DNA from: Primula veris
Lineage: Eukaryota > Streptophyta > Magnoliopsida > Ericales > Primulaceae
Assembly (NCBI GenBank): GCA_963682055.1
Contig: OY821745.1
Coordinates: 22,937,342 to 23,001,341 of the forward strand
DNA: 64,000 bases
Direction of reading: 5' to 3'
Of the stretch, positions 9,907-20,763 are shown piece by piece. A program made the translations under genes and the position numbers. The first letter of the stretch is position 1. Each line of letters starts with the position of its first letter. The notes beneath the pieces were generated by a model, which was not told where the DNA came from, made no database searches, and saw only the letters and a list, made by a program, of their open reading frames with translations.

Positions 9907-12201
9907 TTACAGCTTGAGTTCCATCTTGTCGAAGAGCTCCTTGTACATGATATCACAAGAGGCTCCTTGGTCGACAAGTACCCTGCTGACTGTGTCTAGG
10001 CCGATTTGAACACGGAGGTTAATGGCATCTCCGTGGGGGTAAATCACCCCTTCTTCGTCAAGATCCGAGAAAGAAATGGGCGGATGTCGTCGTGGAGTGC
10101 ATTGTCGTTTAGAGGGCGACGCCTGTGATGTCTTGGCTACTTGGCCAAAGTGGGCCAGCTGCCGTTGTCGTGATCGTTCCCCGCCTAGGCCATTGGGTCG
10201 TGACATATGAACGACGTTGATCGTTTTGCCTTGCCGGTTGTCAGATCCCTCGATGGCCAGTTGCTTGCCTTTATTCCCAGCTCCTTTGATGAACTTGGCT
10301 AGGTATCCTGCATCGCCCCACTGGTTCATTCTCCATCGTAGGTTACGGCAATGCTCAGTGAGATGGCCGTGATCCTCGTGATATGCGCAAAAGAGCTTGG
10401 AATCTCTCTGACTGGGGGGAGAGATGATCGGTTGTGGTCGGGAATACCAACTTTCCCTGCATATATCCTTGAGGATATCTTCAGCAGACAGGTTGAAAGT
10501 GTATCGCAGCTCGACCGGTCCGAAAGGGTTTCGGTGTTCCCTCTCTTGGGGCCGAACCTGTTGAAATGGCTTGGGTGGCATCGGGTAGGCGAGCTGGAGC
10601 GGTTTATGTTCGTTGGTCGGTGTTGGGTATGCGATCTGGAGCGGTTTGGGCTCTAGTGCTCGTGGTCGCTCTCCCCTGCTATGGACCTCGGGCTCTTTGC
10701 CCTTTCTGGTCGGTTGGAATGCTTCTCCCTGGTTATTTCTAACTCTTTTGCGACCCACCTGTGCCTCGCGGACCGACTCTCTTCTCGGTAGAGTCCGGTT
10801 GAGGAAACGCAATTCGTCGTTTTTATCGGTGAGGTGGGTACAATAGGCTAGCAGGGAATCAGTGGTTGGGAAGTTTTTGCCTATGAACTTCCTTCTCGCC
10901 CAATAGCCATTAGGGATGGAATTGATAAAGTTTTGGATGGCTATATTATTGGCATATCGCGGAATCTGGTTTGCTACGTCAATAAAACGTATGCAGTAAT
11001 CGTTGAGCCTTTCATTTGGCATCATCGTCATTTTAAGAAGGGTTTCGATACTAACCTTCTTTTTCCGATGAGCAACGTATCGGGTGGAGTACGCTCTTAG
11101 CAGTTCTGCCCAGTTTCTGATGGAGCCCCATGGTAAGTTATGACACCATGACGAAGCCTCTTGACCCAAGCTGTTTTTGAAAATTTTGCACATCAGTGCA
11201 TGGTCATCACTCCATAGTTCCATCTTCGTCTTGTAGTGCCTCAGATGGTCGATAGGGCATCTCTTCCCGTCATAGAGCCTGAATTCGGGGATGACGAATC
11301 CCATAGGATTGCGGTACCGCGTGATCTGTTCAGCACACGGGGTTTCTTGGCATACGTTCCAAGCCTGTTGGAACGCGTCATCCGTGACTTGGTAGGGGGG
11401 AGGGTATCCTCCCTGATGTGGTGGTGGGCCATATCCCTCCCCGATCCTGTATTCGGGATATCTATCGTCCTTCGTGTTTGTGTGGACACGTTCCATATGA
11501 GTGTTCGGACGGACGATAGTTATTGGGACATTGCCCCCTTGGTGGGGGACTCTTGTATCGGGTCGCCGACCCGCTGCCTCCAGCACGGCCCTGTAGGCAG
11601 AGTCTTCCACTTCATGGCGTGGGTCTTTGTCAGGTTGGATAACTGGCAATACGATGCCGGCCGCTGTCATGGCCGTCATGCATGCCGCCAGCTGAGCTTG
11701 TAGCTGGGTGTAGTTCCTTTCATCGGCTAATGGAACGACATATTGTACCTCCACTGTGGGTGGTGTAATCATCCTCGGAGAATTAGACGGCAGTCGGGGC
11801 GACTGTCCGAGTACATGATCCTCGGGCATACCAAACTGACGGGCCTCGTCCGTTTGTAAACGAGCACCGGAGTTGACCGAGGCCGTAGGCAATGGGACTC
11901 TTGAGCTCGGCCCTGCTTGGGACCCGGTTAAGCGTCTTCGTGCACGCCTTAATACGGTCACGTCTTGTTCGTCCCCCGAGGACGAAAGGTGTTCGTCGAC
12001 AATCCCTTCGATGAAATGTCGGGGTGGTTCGACCGGTTGTTCTTGGTTGACGTAGGAGGTTGTTGGTTGGTTTCCGGATTGGATAGCTTCATATCTGTCG
12101 CGGATAGCGAGTAGATCGTCGAGGTCTTGTTGGCTAATTTGCGTGTTTTGGTTATTGGTCTCTACTATCTCGGGATGGGTTTCCTCTGCATTGGTAACCA
12201 T
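9907..12201 (-). CDS. gag: Gag and aspartic protease of copy A (764 aa)
   Basis: The ORF starts 60 nt downstream of the PBS. The first 300 residues are Gln/Pro/Arg-rich and low in complexity. A retrotransposon gag domain follows (about 310-480, with SWCHNLP and the helical segment around NYWARRKF-type residues). A CxxHxxxxHxxxxC knuckle (CAYHEDHGHLTEHC, near residue 605) is the Tat-style zinc knuckle. The protease motif VLVDQGAS (D-Q-G in place of D-T/S-G, as Tat elements tolerate) is near the C-terminus, and the frame stops 16 residues later. Copy B's gag is the same with minor changes. Confidence 0.88.
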   Translation of the reverse strand: MVTNAEETHPEIVETNNQNTQISQQDLDDLLAIRDRYEAIQSGNQPTTSYVNQEQPVEPPRHFIEGIVDEHLSSSGDEQDVTVLRRARRRLTGSQAGPSSRVPLPTASVNSGARLQTDEARQFGMPEDHVLGQSPRLPSNSPRMITPPTVEVQYVVPLADERNYTQLQAQLAACMTAMTAAGIVLPVIQPDKDPRHEVEDSAYRAVLEAAGRRPDTRVPHQGGNVPITIVRPNTHMERVHTNTKDDRYPEYRIGEGYGPPPHQGGYPPPYQVTDDAFQQAWNVCQETPCAEQITRYRNPMGFVIPEFRLYDGKRCPIDHLRHYKTKMELWSDDHALMCKIFKNSLGQEASSWCHNLPWGSIRNWAELLRAYSTRYVAHRKKKVSIETLLKMTMMPNERLNDYCIRFIDVANQIPRYANNIAIQNFINSIPNGYWARRKFIGKNFPTTDSLLAYCTHLTDKNDELRFLNRTLPRRESVREAQVGRKRVRNNQGEAFQPTRKGKEPEVHSRGERPRALEPKPLQIAYPTPTNEHKPLQLAYPMPPKPFQQVRPQEREHRNPFGPVELRYTFNLSAEDILKDICRESWYSRPQPIISPPSQRDSKLFCAYHEDHGHLTEHCRNLRWRMNQWGDAGYLAKFIKGAGNKGKQLAIEGSDNRQGKTINVVHMSRPNGLGGERSRQRQLAHFGQVAKTSQASPSKRQCTPRRHPPISFSDLDEEGVIYPHGDAINLRVQIGLDTVSRVLVDQGASCDIMYKELFDKMELKL

Positions 12202-12260
12202 TGTCGCTCGTCTGGCAGAGTATTGGTATTTGAATTCTAAACTAGTTGGGAACTAGATGA

Positions 12261-12278
12261 TTCCCACAGACGGCGCCA
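12261..12278 (-). promoter_or_regulatory. Primer binding site of copy A (tRNA-Asp-like)
   Basis: On the minus strand the sequence is TGGCGCCGTCTGTGGGAA, two bases after the LTR end. The first nine bases match the 3' end of plant tRNA-Asp (reverse complement). Copy B has TGGCGCCGTCTCCGGGAA, a closer match, so this copy has diverged in the distal half. Confidence 0.8.
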
Positions 12279-12280
12279 TT

Positions 12281-12848
12281 TGATAAGGCCATAACTTTGG
12301 TCGGTGGCGTTAGGCCTTTCAACAATGATATAATGATAAATAAACCACGAGTAACTGATACTTCCTGATCTTTATTATTGCTCGGATTATTGTCCTTATT
12401 CGGACTATTACATTTGCTCGGATCAGTATTTCGGTTTTACGATTATGCTCGATATAACTATTTAATCTCTCGTCTTGATCTTTCTCCTCTTTTATTCGGT
12501 GCTCGGCTGTCTTGTCTCGGTTTATTTCTCGAAGTGATATGCTTTGGTTAGTTTCTCTCTTTTCTTAACTTCTCTCTATATTTTTTGGATAGATTTTCTG
12601 GTCCTTTTCTAGGAGGGGTAGTTGGCTATTTATAGGCAACTGCGCCTTCTAGGATATTGACAAATGTCTTCATCTCAGGGATTTTTCAGACAAGGGTCCC
12701 CCTTTGATTGGGCTTGGGCTTTGGATAGTAGCACCCCAATTCCTATAAAAAGTATGAGATGACCCATTTAAGCGTTGGATACCCATTTATAAAGTGGGAT
12801 GATTATGACCCGAATAAAATACTCGGGTCTGATTTTTATGTTCTATCA
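12281..12848 (-). repeat. 5' LTR of copy A (568 bp)
   Basis: The LTR runs TGATAG...TTATCA on the minus strand and is exactly as long as both LTRs of copy B. A TATA box (TATAAATA, 12634-12627) lies mid-LTR. It differs from the copy B LTRs at clearly more positions than those two differ from each other, so copy A represents a different insertion. The other LTR of this element is outside the window. Confidence 0.93.
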
Positions 12849-14800
12849 TTACCTCTACCACGAACTGTTAAAGATATTAGATCATTTCTAGGGCATGCTG
12901 GTTTCTATAAGAGATTTATAAAAGATTTCAGTACTATTTCACGTCCACTATGTCATCTCCTAGGCAATGATATACCTTTTATTTGGAATGAGGCATGCCA
13001 AAAGGCATTTGATATTTTAAAAAGTATGTTAACCTCTGCGCCCATAATGAAACCTCCTGATTGGAGTCTTCCGTTTAAAATTATGTGTGAAGCTAATGAT
13101 TATGCAATAGGAGCTATGTTAGGACAACGTAAGGATAAAATCCGTATGTCATTTCCTATACAAGTAAAACTCTTGACAATGCCCAAATGAATTATTCAAC
13201 AATAGAAAAAGAAATGCTAGCAGTAGTATTTGCCTTAGACAAATTTCGTTCATATTTGGTAGGATCTTCAGTAGCAGTATTTACAGACCATGCTGCTCTT
13301 AAATACCTTATGTCAAAGTCAGATTCTAAGCCTAGACTATTACGTTGGATATTATTACAAGAATTTAATGTATCAGTAAAAGATAAAAAAGTTGTAGAAA
13401 ATGTAGTTGCCGACCATCTATCTAGACTCACTTGTGAATTTAGAGATGATGGAAAATCAATATGAGACACTTTTCCTGATGAACAGTTATTTAGTGTTTC
13501 ACAACTACCATGGTTTGCAGATATTGTAAATGTTCTTATCACAAACACATTACCTCCACATTTCACTGCACAAGATCGTAGAAAATTCTTGCATGAAGTT
13601 AAGAAGTTTTATTGGGATCCCTATCTTTTTAAATATTGCGTTGACTAAATTTATAGAAAATGTGTTACAGATAGTGAATTTGATAGTATAATTAGATTTT
13701 GTCATAGTGAAGCATGTGGTGGTCATTTTTCATCTAAGAAAACTACAGCAAAACTTTTACAAAGTGGATTTTACTGGCCGTAAATGTTTAAAAGACACTT
13801 ACAAATTTTGCAAAGCTTGTGATAAATGCCAAAAATCAGGAGGATTGTCTAGAAGACATATGATGCCCTTAACACCAATTTTAATTATCGAAATTTTTGA
13901 TTGTTGGGGTATAGATTTCATGGGACATTTTCCTAATTCTTTTGATAATCTTTACATACTTGTTGCTGTTGATTATGTGAGTAAGTGGCTAGAAGCAATT
14001 GCTTGTAAAAATGCTGATGCCAAACTGTAGCAAACTTTTTAAAGGAAAATATTATTTCTCGATTTGGAGTTCCAAAAGCTTTAATTAGTGATAATGGCAC
14101 ACATTTTTGCAATCGAATGCTTGAAAGTATTTTAATAAAATATGGTGTTATTCATAAAATTGCCACAACTTACCACCCTCAAACAAATGGACAAGATGAA
14201 TCAGCAAACAGGGAGATAAAACGAATTCTAGAAAAAACAGTAAATCCTAATAGGAAAGATTGGTCTAAACAACTAAAAGATACACTTTGGGCATATCGTA
14301 CAACATACAAAACAATTTTAGGAATGTCTCCTTATCGTCTATTATTTGGAAAAGCATGTCATCTCCCTGTAGAATTAGAACATAAAGCGTTTTGGGCAAT
14401 TAAAAATCTAAATTTTGAAAAAGATGATGCAGGAAACCTACGTAAGCTACAATTAAACGAATTAGAAGAAATAAGAAATGATGCTTGCGAGAATTCTAAA
14501 ACTGAAAAAGCACGTCAGAAATAATTTCACGATAAATCAATTCTCCGCAAAGAATTTCAACCATTAGACAAAATTTTAATTTACAACTCAAGACTTCATT
14601 TGTTTCCTGGTAAACATAGAACAAAGTGGAGCGGTACTTATATTGTAATAAAAGTATTTCCTTATGGTGCGGTAGAAATTGAGAATCCAAAAAATGAAAA
14701 CAAATTCACTGTTAATGGCGAACGATTAAAACCATTTTTCACTTATCCGAAAATGGAAGATACAGCAGACTGTTTGACTGGTCTAATTTATAAAAATTAA
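12849..14800 (+). pseudogene. pol: Athila-like pol pseudogene (RT tail, RNase H, integrase)
   Basis: Visible in order: the RT tail SFLGHAGFYKRFIKDF (12873 on), RNase H with [16 protein letters not shown] and TDHAALKYL (13187-13460), an integrase zinc finger with CDKCQKSGG (about 13815), the catalytic segments around [11 protein letters not shown] and LISDNGTHF (about 13905 and 14080), and a chromodomain-free C-terminus ending at a TAA near 14800. The frame is broken by several stops and shifts, for example at 13188-13190, 13463-13465, around 13780 and around 14028. It is inactive and clearly older than copy A. Confidence 0.85.
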
Positions 14801-14963
14801 AATTTTAACTAGCAATTATGGTCCGGTATAGCCACCTACTATTTGGACTATGTACATTTACCTTTAAACAGTAGGAAGAAAAGTAGTACCCGTGTTTTTA
14901 CGTGAAGATATGTCATTACCCAGCATATATAATTGGTAAAATATAGAGGGCAATGTTGATTTT

Positions 14964-14979
14964 AGTTGGGGGAGGAAGT
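14964..14979 (+). other. Polypurine-tract-like sequence after Athila pol
   Basis: AGTTGGGGGAGGAAG lies about 165 bp after the pol stop. In Athila-type elements a purine tract often follows pol, ahead of extra coding sequence. A second one is at about 17200-17209. Confidence 0.45.
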
Positions 14980-14992
14980 AGTAGTTTATGTA

Positions 14993-15105
<113 letters not shown>

Positions 15106-15110
15106 ATGTA

Positions 15111-15578
15111 TTGGTTTCTATTTTCTCTTTAGTTCTAATGACAGATGGTCCGAGAAATATACATATAGATGGTCGGTTATTGGTGTTTTTGATGTGCATA
15201 CGACATTTGCTCCCAAATGATGTTAGTACTATAATTCAGTTCAAGGCTAAAGAGGTGAGGAAGAAGGAATTACAAGGAAAGTCATATAGCGGTAAAAGTG
15301 GATATGCTCGAAGAAGAAGAGCAAGCTTTCTTTATGTATGCGATAAATGTGCTAGAACAAACTACAGAGACGGTTTTAGATTAGTCGATAATGGCTACAA
15401 TGCGAAAAAATACGACAAATGTGGCTTTTTAACAGGCAATAGATTTCTAAAGTGGGAATTTATTGGAGGTAGAGTAAGCGAATATGCTGAGATATTCCGC
15501 AAAATGTGTTCCTGCTCAAGATGCCATGTCTGTAAATGGAGAAAACGTCTAGAAAATTCGACGGCAAGCAACACATAA
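15111..15578 (+). CDS. Unidentified basic Cys-rich ORF downstream of Athila pol (up to 155 aa)
   Basis: The frame is open for 155 codons; the true start may be the ATG at 15138 (MTDGPRN) rather than 15111. The C-terminal half is basic (RRRR) and holds eight cysteines in the pattern CxxC...C...CxCxxCxxC ([19 protein letters not shown]), which suggests metal binding. It sits between two purine tracts, where Athila elements often carry an env-like or extra ORF, but I see no signal peptide or membrane segment. I do not recognise the family. Confidence 0.4.
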   Translation: MVSIFSLVLMTDGPRNIHIDGRLLVFLMCIRHLLPNDVSTIIQFKAKEVRKKELQGKSYSGKSGYARRRRASFLYVCDKCARTNYRDGFRLVDNGYNAKKYDKCGFLTGNRFLKWEFIGGRVSEYAEIFRKMCSCSRCHVCKWRKRLENSTASNT

Positions 15579-17207
15579 TGGGTAATCTCTTTATGTATAT
15601 GTATATATGTATATATGTATTTTTATATATGTATAAAACTAGTACTTACATGATCAAATAGTATTATATAGAAAAATAAAATAAAATAAAATAAACTTAA
15701 TGTGGCCGACTCCATAATGTGTGGGATGGAGGCTTCTGTTGATGTATTACTACGATTTCTAAGCTTCATAGGAGGTAGAGTAAACCAAAGCTGAAACACT
15801 CCTGCTTGATAAATGCATATGAAACTATATAAAAATAATAAGATATTTTGTATGAATGGAGTAAACAACCTTTCATGTGACCTAACTCGTGACCTGGAGG
15901 TAGAGTAAGCGAATGCTGAGACACCCAGGAGTTAGTGCTTCATAACGATGATATTTAAGAGTTTTGATAGTCTGTCTTGACAACTTTTTTTCAGAATAAA
16001 TTGAGTCTTTTAAATCAAATAAATTTAAAAATAAAAGAATCCTAGGTAAATGATTAATCTTATATGAACCGAACATATACTAGTTCTTTTTTAATAAAAG
16101 TTAAAATGCCACACTTCAGTGAGTCTCATTTTAAAGTTATCAGGGACACGCTAATGAGAGTATAAAATATTATGACCGGTTATATAGAATTGTTTGACGA
16201 TACTTTTTATGTGTGTTTTAATAAATAATCATATATTTTTGAGAAACAATTAGCAATTGTATAAAAGTTTATTAATTTTTCGTATAAGTTTTTACCCTAG
16301 AATTGCACACTGATTGAACTACCATTTATTGATTTATTATGCTTAGAAGGTGGTAGTAGAAAAAAAAAATGAGCAAAGGAGAAAAACATGAAATGATTTT
16401 CTTAAGTATTTTTGATCGCGATCATGCATTAGATAAACCTTGAACGTGTTATCCAACATTGGGTGTGACGGTATAGTAGTAAAGTTGATGAATTGAGTGC
16501 CTCCAGCGATGTACAAATACAGATAAACAGGGGTGCAATAATAATTCACTCCGCATGCACTCCAGTATACAGAAATGTTTTATAAAATGCAAACACATGT
16601 AGTCAAAAAGCCGGAAAAAAAAAAAAACAAATAAAGAATAACTTGTTGAAGGATTGGCGAAGTGAAAAAAAAAAATAAAAAAAAATTATAAAGTCGCTAA
16701 TTTACATTATTGTTGTTATTATTGTCCCAACAATTAATTAAGGTCAATGCAAGTTGTGCAATATCTCTTTAATTTATTTTTTTTAAAAACAAAAAAAAAA
16801 CTTGTGAACATTAAAGTAGCGTTTATATGATTGTTAATTATTTATCGACTAGAATATATGATTATTCGAAAGTTGGATGGAGTTAAATGAGTCATAAAAT
16901 GTTTTCAAGTTTTTCTACATAGTTAGTTTTTTTGTTCTAAACATTTGCATTATAGAAGCTTTGATAACTAATAAAGTAAGTATGGCATATTTTTTGAAAT
17001 CAAAGGAACTAGTTTACGATATTTGTGGGTGTACTTTTAGTAAACCCTCATGAGACAAAACTCGTCCTCTTACGCTTTAGAGGTTTAACGGTTTGTTGCA
17101 TACGCTAAATGCAACCGTAATTCCTACGAAAGTGAGTTAGGAGTAGTTAACTAAGAAATTAAACTTAATCTTGTAAAACTCGGGACGAGTATTGAACTAG
17201 TTGGGGG
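15579..17207. other. AT-rich non-coding part of the Athila remnant
   Basis: No convincing gene. One motif, GGAGGTAGAGTAAGCGAA, occurs at about 15467 (inside the preceding ORF) and again near 15897, with a weaker copy near 15771, which points to local duplication. The last 200 bp include the sequence CGGGACGAGTATTG typical of the zone just before a 3' LTR in Tat/Athila elements. Confidence 0.5.
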
Positions 17208-17999
17208 TGTGATTAGTTGTAAATATTGTAGTATTTTACTACTATTGTGTAATGTTTTAATAACAAATCTATAATAATATGTGCAAGTTAAGTACTATTA
17301 TGTAAACTATTGTTTTGCATCATTTTACTTGTTTTTGTATTATAATTGCAGAAATAAAGAGGCCGGTGCTATGAGACGATATTGAACGGGGTGTTATAAA
17401 TTCGGATACAAAAAAAGTTCAGTTTAGTATTTTTGTGATTAAAGAAGCTACGGGAGTCAAAATTACGATCTTTATATTTTCGGAAAGCTTGAAGAATTTC
17501 CTATAAATTTCAATTACAAAGTTTTCGCAAATTCAACCATCTTAAGGACGTGAATTGAGCTTTAAAAATTCGGGTGAAAATAAAATAAAAAGGAAGTTCC
17601 CATAAAGAATGCTTTTAATGCCTTTTCAATCAAGGTCAACTTTGCAACACATGCTTTCAATTCATCATGTGCTGTATCACACGGAGAAGAAAAAAAACGC
17701 AGTTGCTAACTGTTGATCTACAATTTTTTTTGAAAAAATAGTGGCTTCGTTATGCGCACTGCGCTATAAGATGTCAGAGCAAACGAAAAAAGGGGGAGAA
17801 AAAGAGAAAAGAAAAAAGAAAAAAAAAATCAGCAGTTGAGAAATGTAGTAGTTTCATGATTTGCATTACTTTACAGTTCTTCCATCCGAGATTTGTAATA
17901 TTTTGTATCACCATTCTATCTCTCTTTAATTAATATGCATAAATTTTATTATTATGTATTGTTCCTTATTATTATGTTAGCTTGATATTAATGAAAGGT
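17208..17999 (+). repeat. Probable truncated 3' LTR of the Athila-like element
   Basis: A purine tract TTGGGGGTG (about 17201-17209) is followed by TGATTAG, which I take as the LTR start. There is no second LTR in the window for comparison, so the right end is unknown; it is cut by copia sequence at about 18000. Confidence 0.5.
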
Positions 18000-18734
18000 T
18001 TAGGGGGTAATGCCCCGCTCATCATTTTCGTCACAAGTTGTTGCTTTAAAAGCTATCTCCTTCTTTTTCGAGATTGTCTTGTGACTATTGAGGATGATCT
18101 CGTGAGTAATGAGTGAACCCGTCAATGCATCAAGAGTGTATGTGTTCATATCGTGTGCCTCTTGAATTGCGGTGTCATTTGGTTCCCAATCTTTCGGTAC
18201 GCTCCGAATCCCCTTTGAAATCATTTCCTTACAAGATAAATACTTACCAAGAGTCATTAATCCGTTAATAATAGTGGTAAATCTTGCAAGGATATCGGAA
18301 ATAGTTTCTCCATCGCTCATCCTAAAAAGCTCATAGTCGTGCACTAAAAGTTGGAGTTTACAAACCTTAACTTGGTTAGTTCCCTCGTGCATAACTACTA
18401 ACCTATCTCACATACCCTTAGCCATTTTATGAGCAGATTTTTTTTTTGTAATCGTTAGGGAAACGGTACAAACAATAGTGTACATCGCTTTAACGTTAGT
18501 AGAGTAGCCTTCTAGTTGCGCGTCATCTAATTCCTCTACAGGGATTGGGTTTTCGCTATTTTCGGATGTATGTGTGGAATATCCTAGTTTTATAGTTATC
18601 CAAAGTTTAACATTGTAACTTCACAAAAACATACTTATTCTATCCTTCCAATAGAAATAATTTATCCCATCAAAAAACGGTGGAGTATTGGGCGATGAAG
18701 TAATACCGGAAGCGAAATTAAGTACGTTAGCCAT
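18000..18734 (-). pseudogene. Copia gag pseudogene (DUF4219/UBN2 type)
   Basis: The start ATG (18734-18732) lies about 50 bp downstream of a PBS. The N-terminus contains PPFFDGINYFYWKDR, typical of plant copia gag (DUF4219), and the later part (18392-18000) has LVHDYELFRM and a UBN2-like helical region. In-frame stops interrupt it (TGA near 18625, another near 18400). Coding sequence ends abruptly at 18000 against the Athila LTR, so protease, integrase and RT of this element are missing here. Confidence 0.75.
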
Positions 18735-18781
18735 CGAAATTTTAACTCTTAAATCGCTAGATTTCAATGTGAAAGAGCCTC

Positions 18782-18794
18782 GGCTCTAATATCA
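18782..18794 (-). promoter_or_regulatory. Degenerate copia primer binding site (initiator tRNA-Met)
   Basis: TGATATTAGAGCC on the minus strand, just after the LTR, is the usual TGGTATCAGAGCC with two transitions. Confidence 0.7.
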
Positions 18795-18796
18795 AT

Positions 18797-19985
18797 TGTT
18801 GGCCCATGCGGCTAAACCTTAGAGTGGGGTGAATAAGGTTTTAAGCAGATTTCGCCTAATTAAAATATAAGTGCAACCTAACAACCCAACAATCGCAATT
18901 CTAATCTTAAACGTTTAACAAAAGTCAATGAAATGATAGAAATACTATACGCTAGCAAGCAAATAAGTAATAATAAGGAATTCATAAAGTAAAGAGTAGG
19001 GAAAGAAATTGATAACATGATATATAGAGGTTCGGCAAACCCGCCTATTGCTCTCCTCGGTATTCACGCTACCGAGTATTTCACTATAATCTTCTTTCCA
19101 AGATTACAAATCCTACCGAGCTAATCAATCGATTTGCTCATCCTCTACCCGAAGTTTCTACTCTTGATACAAGTGCAAGCGAACACGTTTGTAAGTCAAC
19201 GAATCCCCCTCAATCTATGAGTATCCAAGTGTTTAACCTTGAACTTTTAACCAACACTTTGGCTTAAAAGCTTCTTCCCAAACACTCACTCACAAATGAG
19301 CTTATAATTTGCTATTTACAAATTTATCAAAAATAAAACAACACTCACAATTTGATTGCTTCTAAATAAGCTAATTTGTGAGATTTGATGATATTTGATC
19401 TTGATTTGAACTTGTATCGCTTTCTCGTCAATTTTCCTCTTTTTGAGCTTTTTTTTCCGAACAATGATGATTTTAAGTGTTTGTAATTGAGGAAGGTTAA
19501 GTGAGATGTATTGGGGGGTCTTGTAGATCCAAAATACCCATTGGTCCATAAGTTATCGTTTTTAGTGGTTGGGTGGTTTATCCATTGGTTAAAAGCCACA
19601 CTTAGATAAAGCAAAAGTGGCTTAATTCAAAACAACAGATTTTTTGATCGGTCGAACTCCATTTTCGACATGTCAGAAAATCTGGGCAGCTCACTGCCCA
19701 ACTTTTGCATTTTCCGATATGTATTTCGACCTGTCGGAAATTTTTGGACGTGTCTAAAAATCTGGTAATTCGGTTTCTTGAAACTCTTGTATCTTCTTGG
19801 TTCGGACTCCAAAACGAGTTCCGTTTGAGCCGTTAACTTCTATATTGAATGATATATCATTTTAAAGCCTGAAATATACATTTTCTATTTTTGAAAAAGA
19901 TCAAACATTATATCATCAAATTGTAAAATCATAAAATTATAATTACAGTATAATCAAAATTAATTATTGAACTCATGGTTCAACA
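18797..19985 (-). repeat. Copia 5' LTR (about 1189 bp)
   Basis: The LTR begins TGTTGAACC and ends GGCCAACA (minus strand), with TGTTG/CAACA ends. It is clearly homologous along its length to the solo LTR at 34931-36152, including the segment ATACTCGGTAGC and the end block GGTTTAGCCGCA. It sits beside the older copia fragment at 19986. Confidence 0.88.
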
Positions 19986-20757
19986 AGGAGAAATCATGTC
20001 GTATCTGTTTTGCCATACGAGATCATTAAGGATCGTGGTGATGTATTAGAGAATCGTGTTCCAGATGAAATATCTGTCGATTATAATAGTTAAGATAATA
20101 TTTTGAAGCGAAAAGAGACTGTCATTGATGATGAGTTCATATACGCAGTGGCCACTGACATTATGAGCAATGATGACATGGAATCTTGTACAGTTACTGA
20201 GTGTCAGCAAAGAACGGAGTGGCCTTAATGGAAACAAGCAATCCAGGCTAAATTGGGCTCTTTAACGAAACGAAGAGCTTTTGGACCTGTCTCTCCAACA
20301 CCACCCAATGTTAGAACAGTTGGTCATAAATGGGTTTTTGTAAGGATGCGTGATAAGAATAATGAGATTGTTAGATACAAAGATCGCCGTGTGGTGCATG
20401 ATTTCTCTCAACGCCCCGGAATTGATTACGATGAAACGTATTTTCCCGCAATGGACGTTATAACGTTCCGCTACTTAATCAGTTTAGTAGTTTTCGAAAA
20501 ACTGAATATGTAGCTCATGGATGTGGTCACAACGTATCTCTATAGGGATCCGGACACAGAGATTTACATGAGAGTCCCTTAAGCACTTAAGTTGCCTGGA
20601 TCAAGTAGTTCCCATCCAAGGAACTCGTTCTCGATTAGACTGATATGTTTACTATATGGATTGAAACAATCCGGACGGATGTGGTATATCCGTGTAAGTG
20701 AATACTTGATCGGCTTGTGATATGTTAATAATGAACCATGCTCATATGATCGGCTTA
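19986..20757 (+). pseudogene. Second copia element, RT 5' portion
   Basis: The RT start is recognisable: WKQAIQAKLGSL, HKWVFVRMRDK, then DYDETYFPAMDV and YGLKQSGRMWY, as in Ty1/copia RT. Stops are present at 20226-20228, about 20511 and 20579. The element's 5' half is absent. The frame is interrupted near 20740 by an inserted LTR-like segment and resumes at about 21778. Confidence 0.8.
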
Positions 20758-20763
20758 AAAATA

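Larger units (their letters stand above)
1..12848 (-). mobile_element. Tat-clade (Retand-like) Ty3/gypsy retrotransposon, copy A, 3' end outside window
   Basis: The element reads right to left: 5' LTR (12281-12848), PBS, gag-PR-pol (12201-6283), tandem array, then genes on the opposite (plus) strand. Pol carries a normal RNase H followed by a second, archaeal-type RNase H, which marks the Tat clade; antisense ORFs between pol and the 3' LTR are typical of Retand-type members. Copy B (43128-58800) is the same family in opposite orientation and lets each part be matched. By that comparison the window starts about 2.7 kb short of the 3' LTR. The element entered the RT region of an Athila-like element at 12848/12849, so the 5-bp target duplication should be TTACC (12849-12853); its partner lies outside the window. 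Two in-frame stops in gag-pol make this copy defective. Confidence 0.93.
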
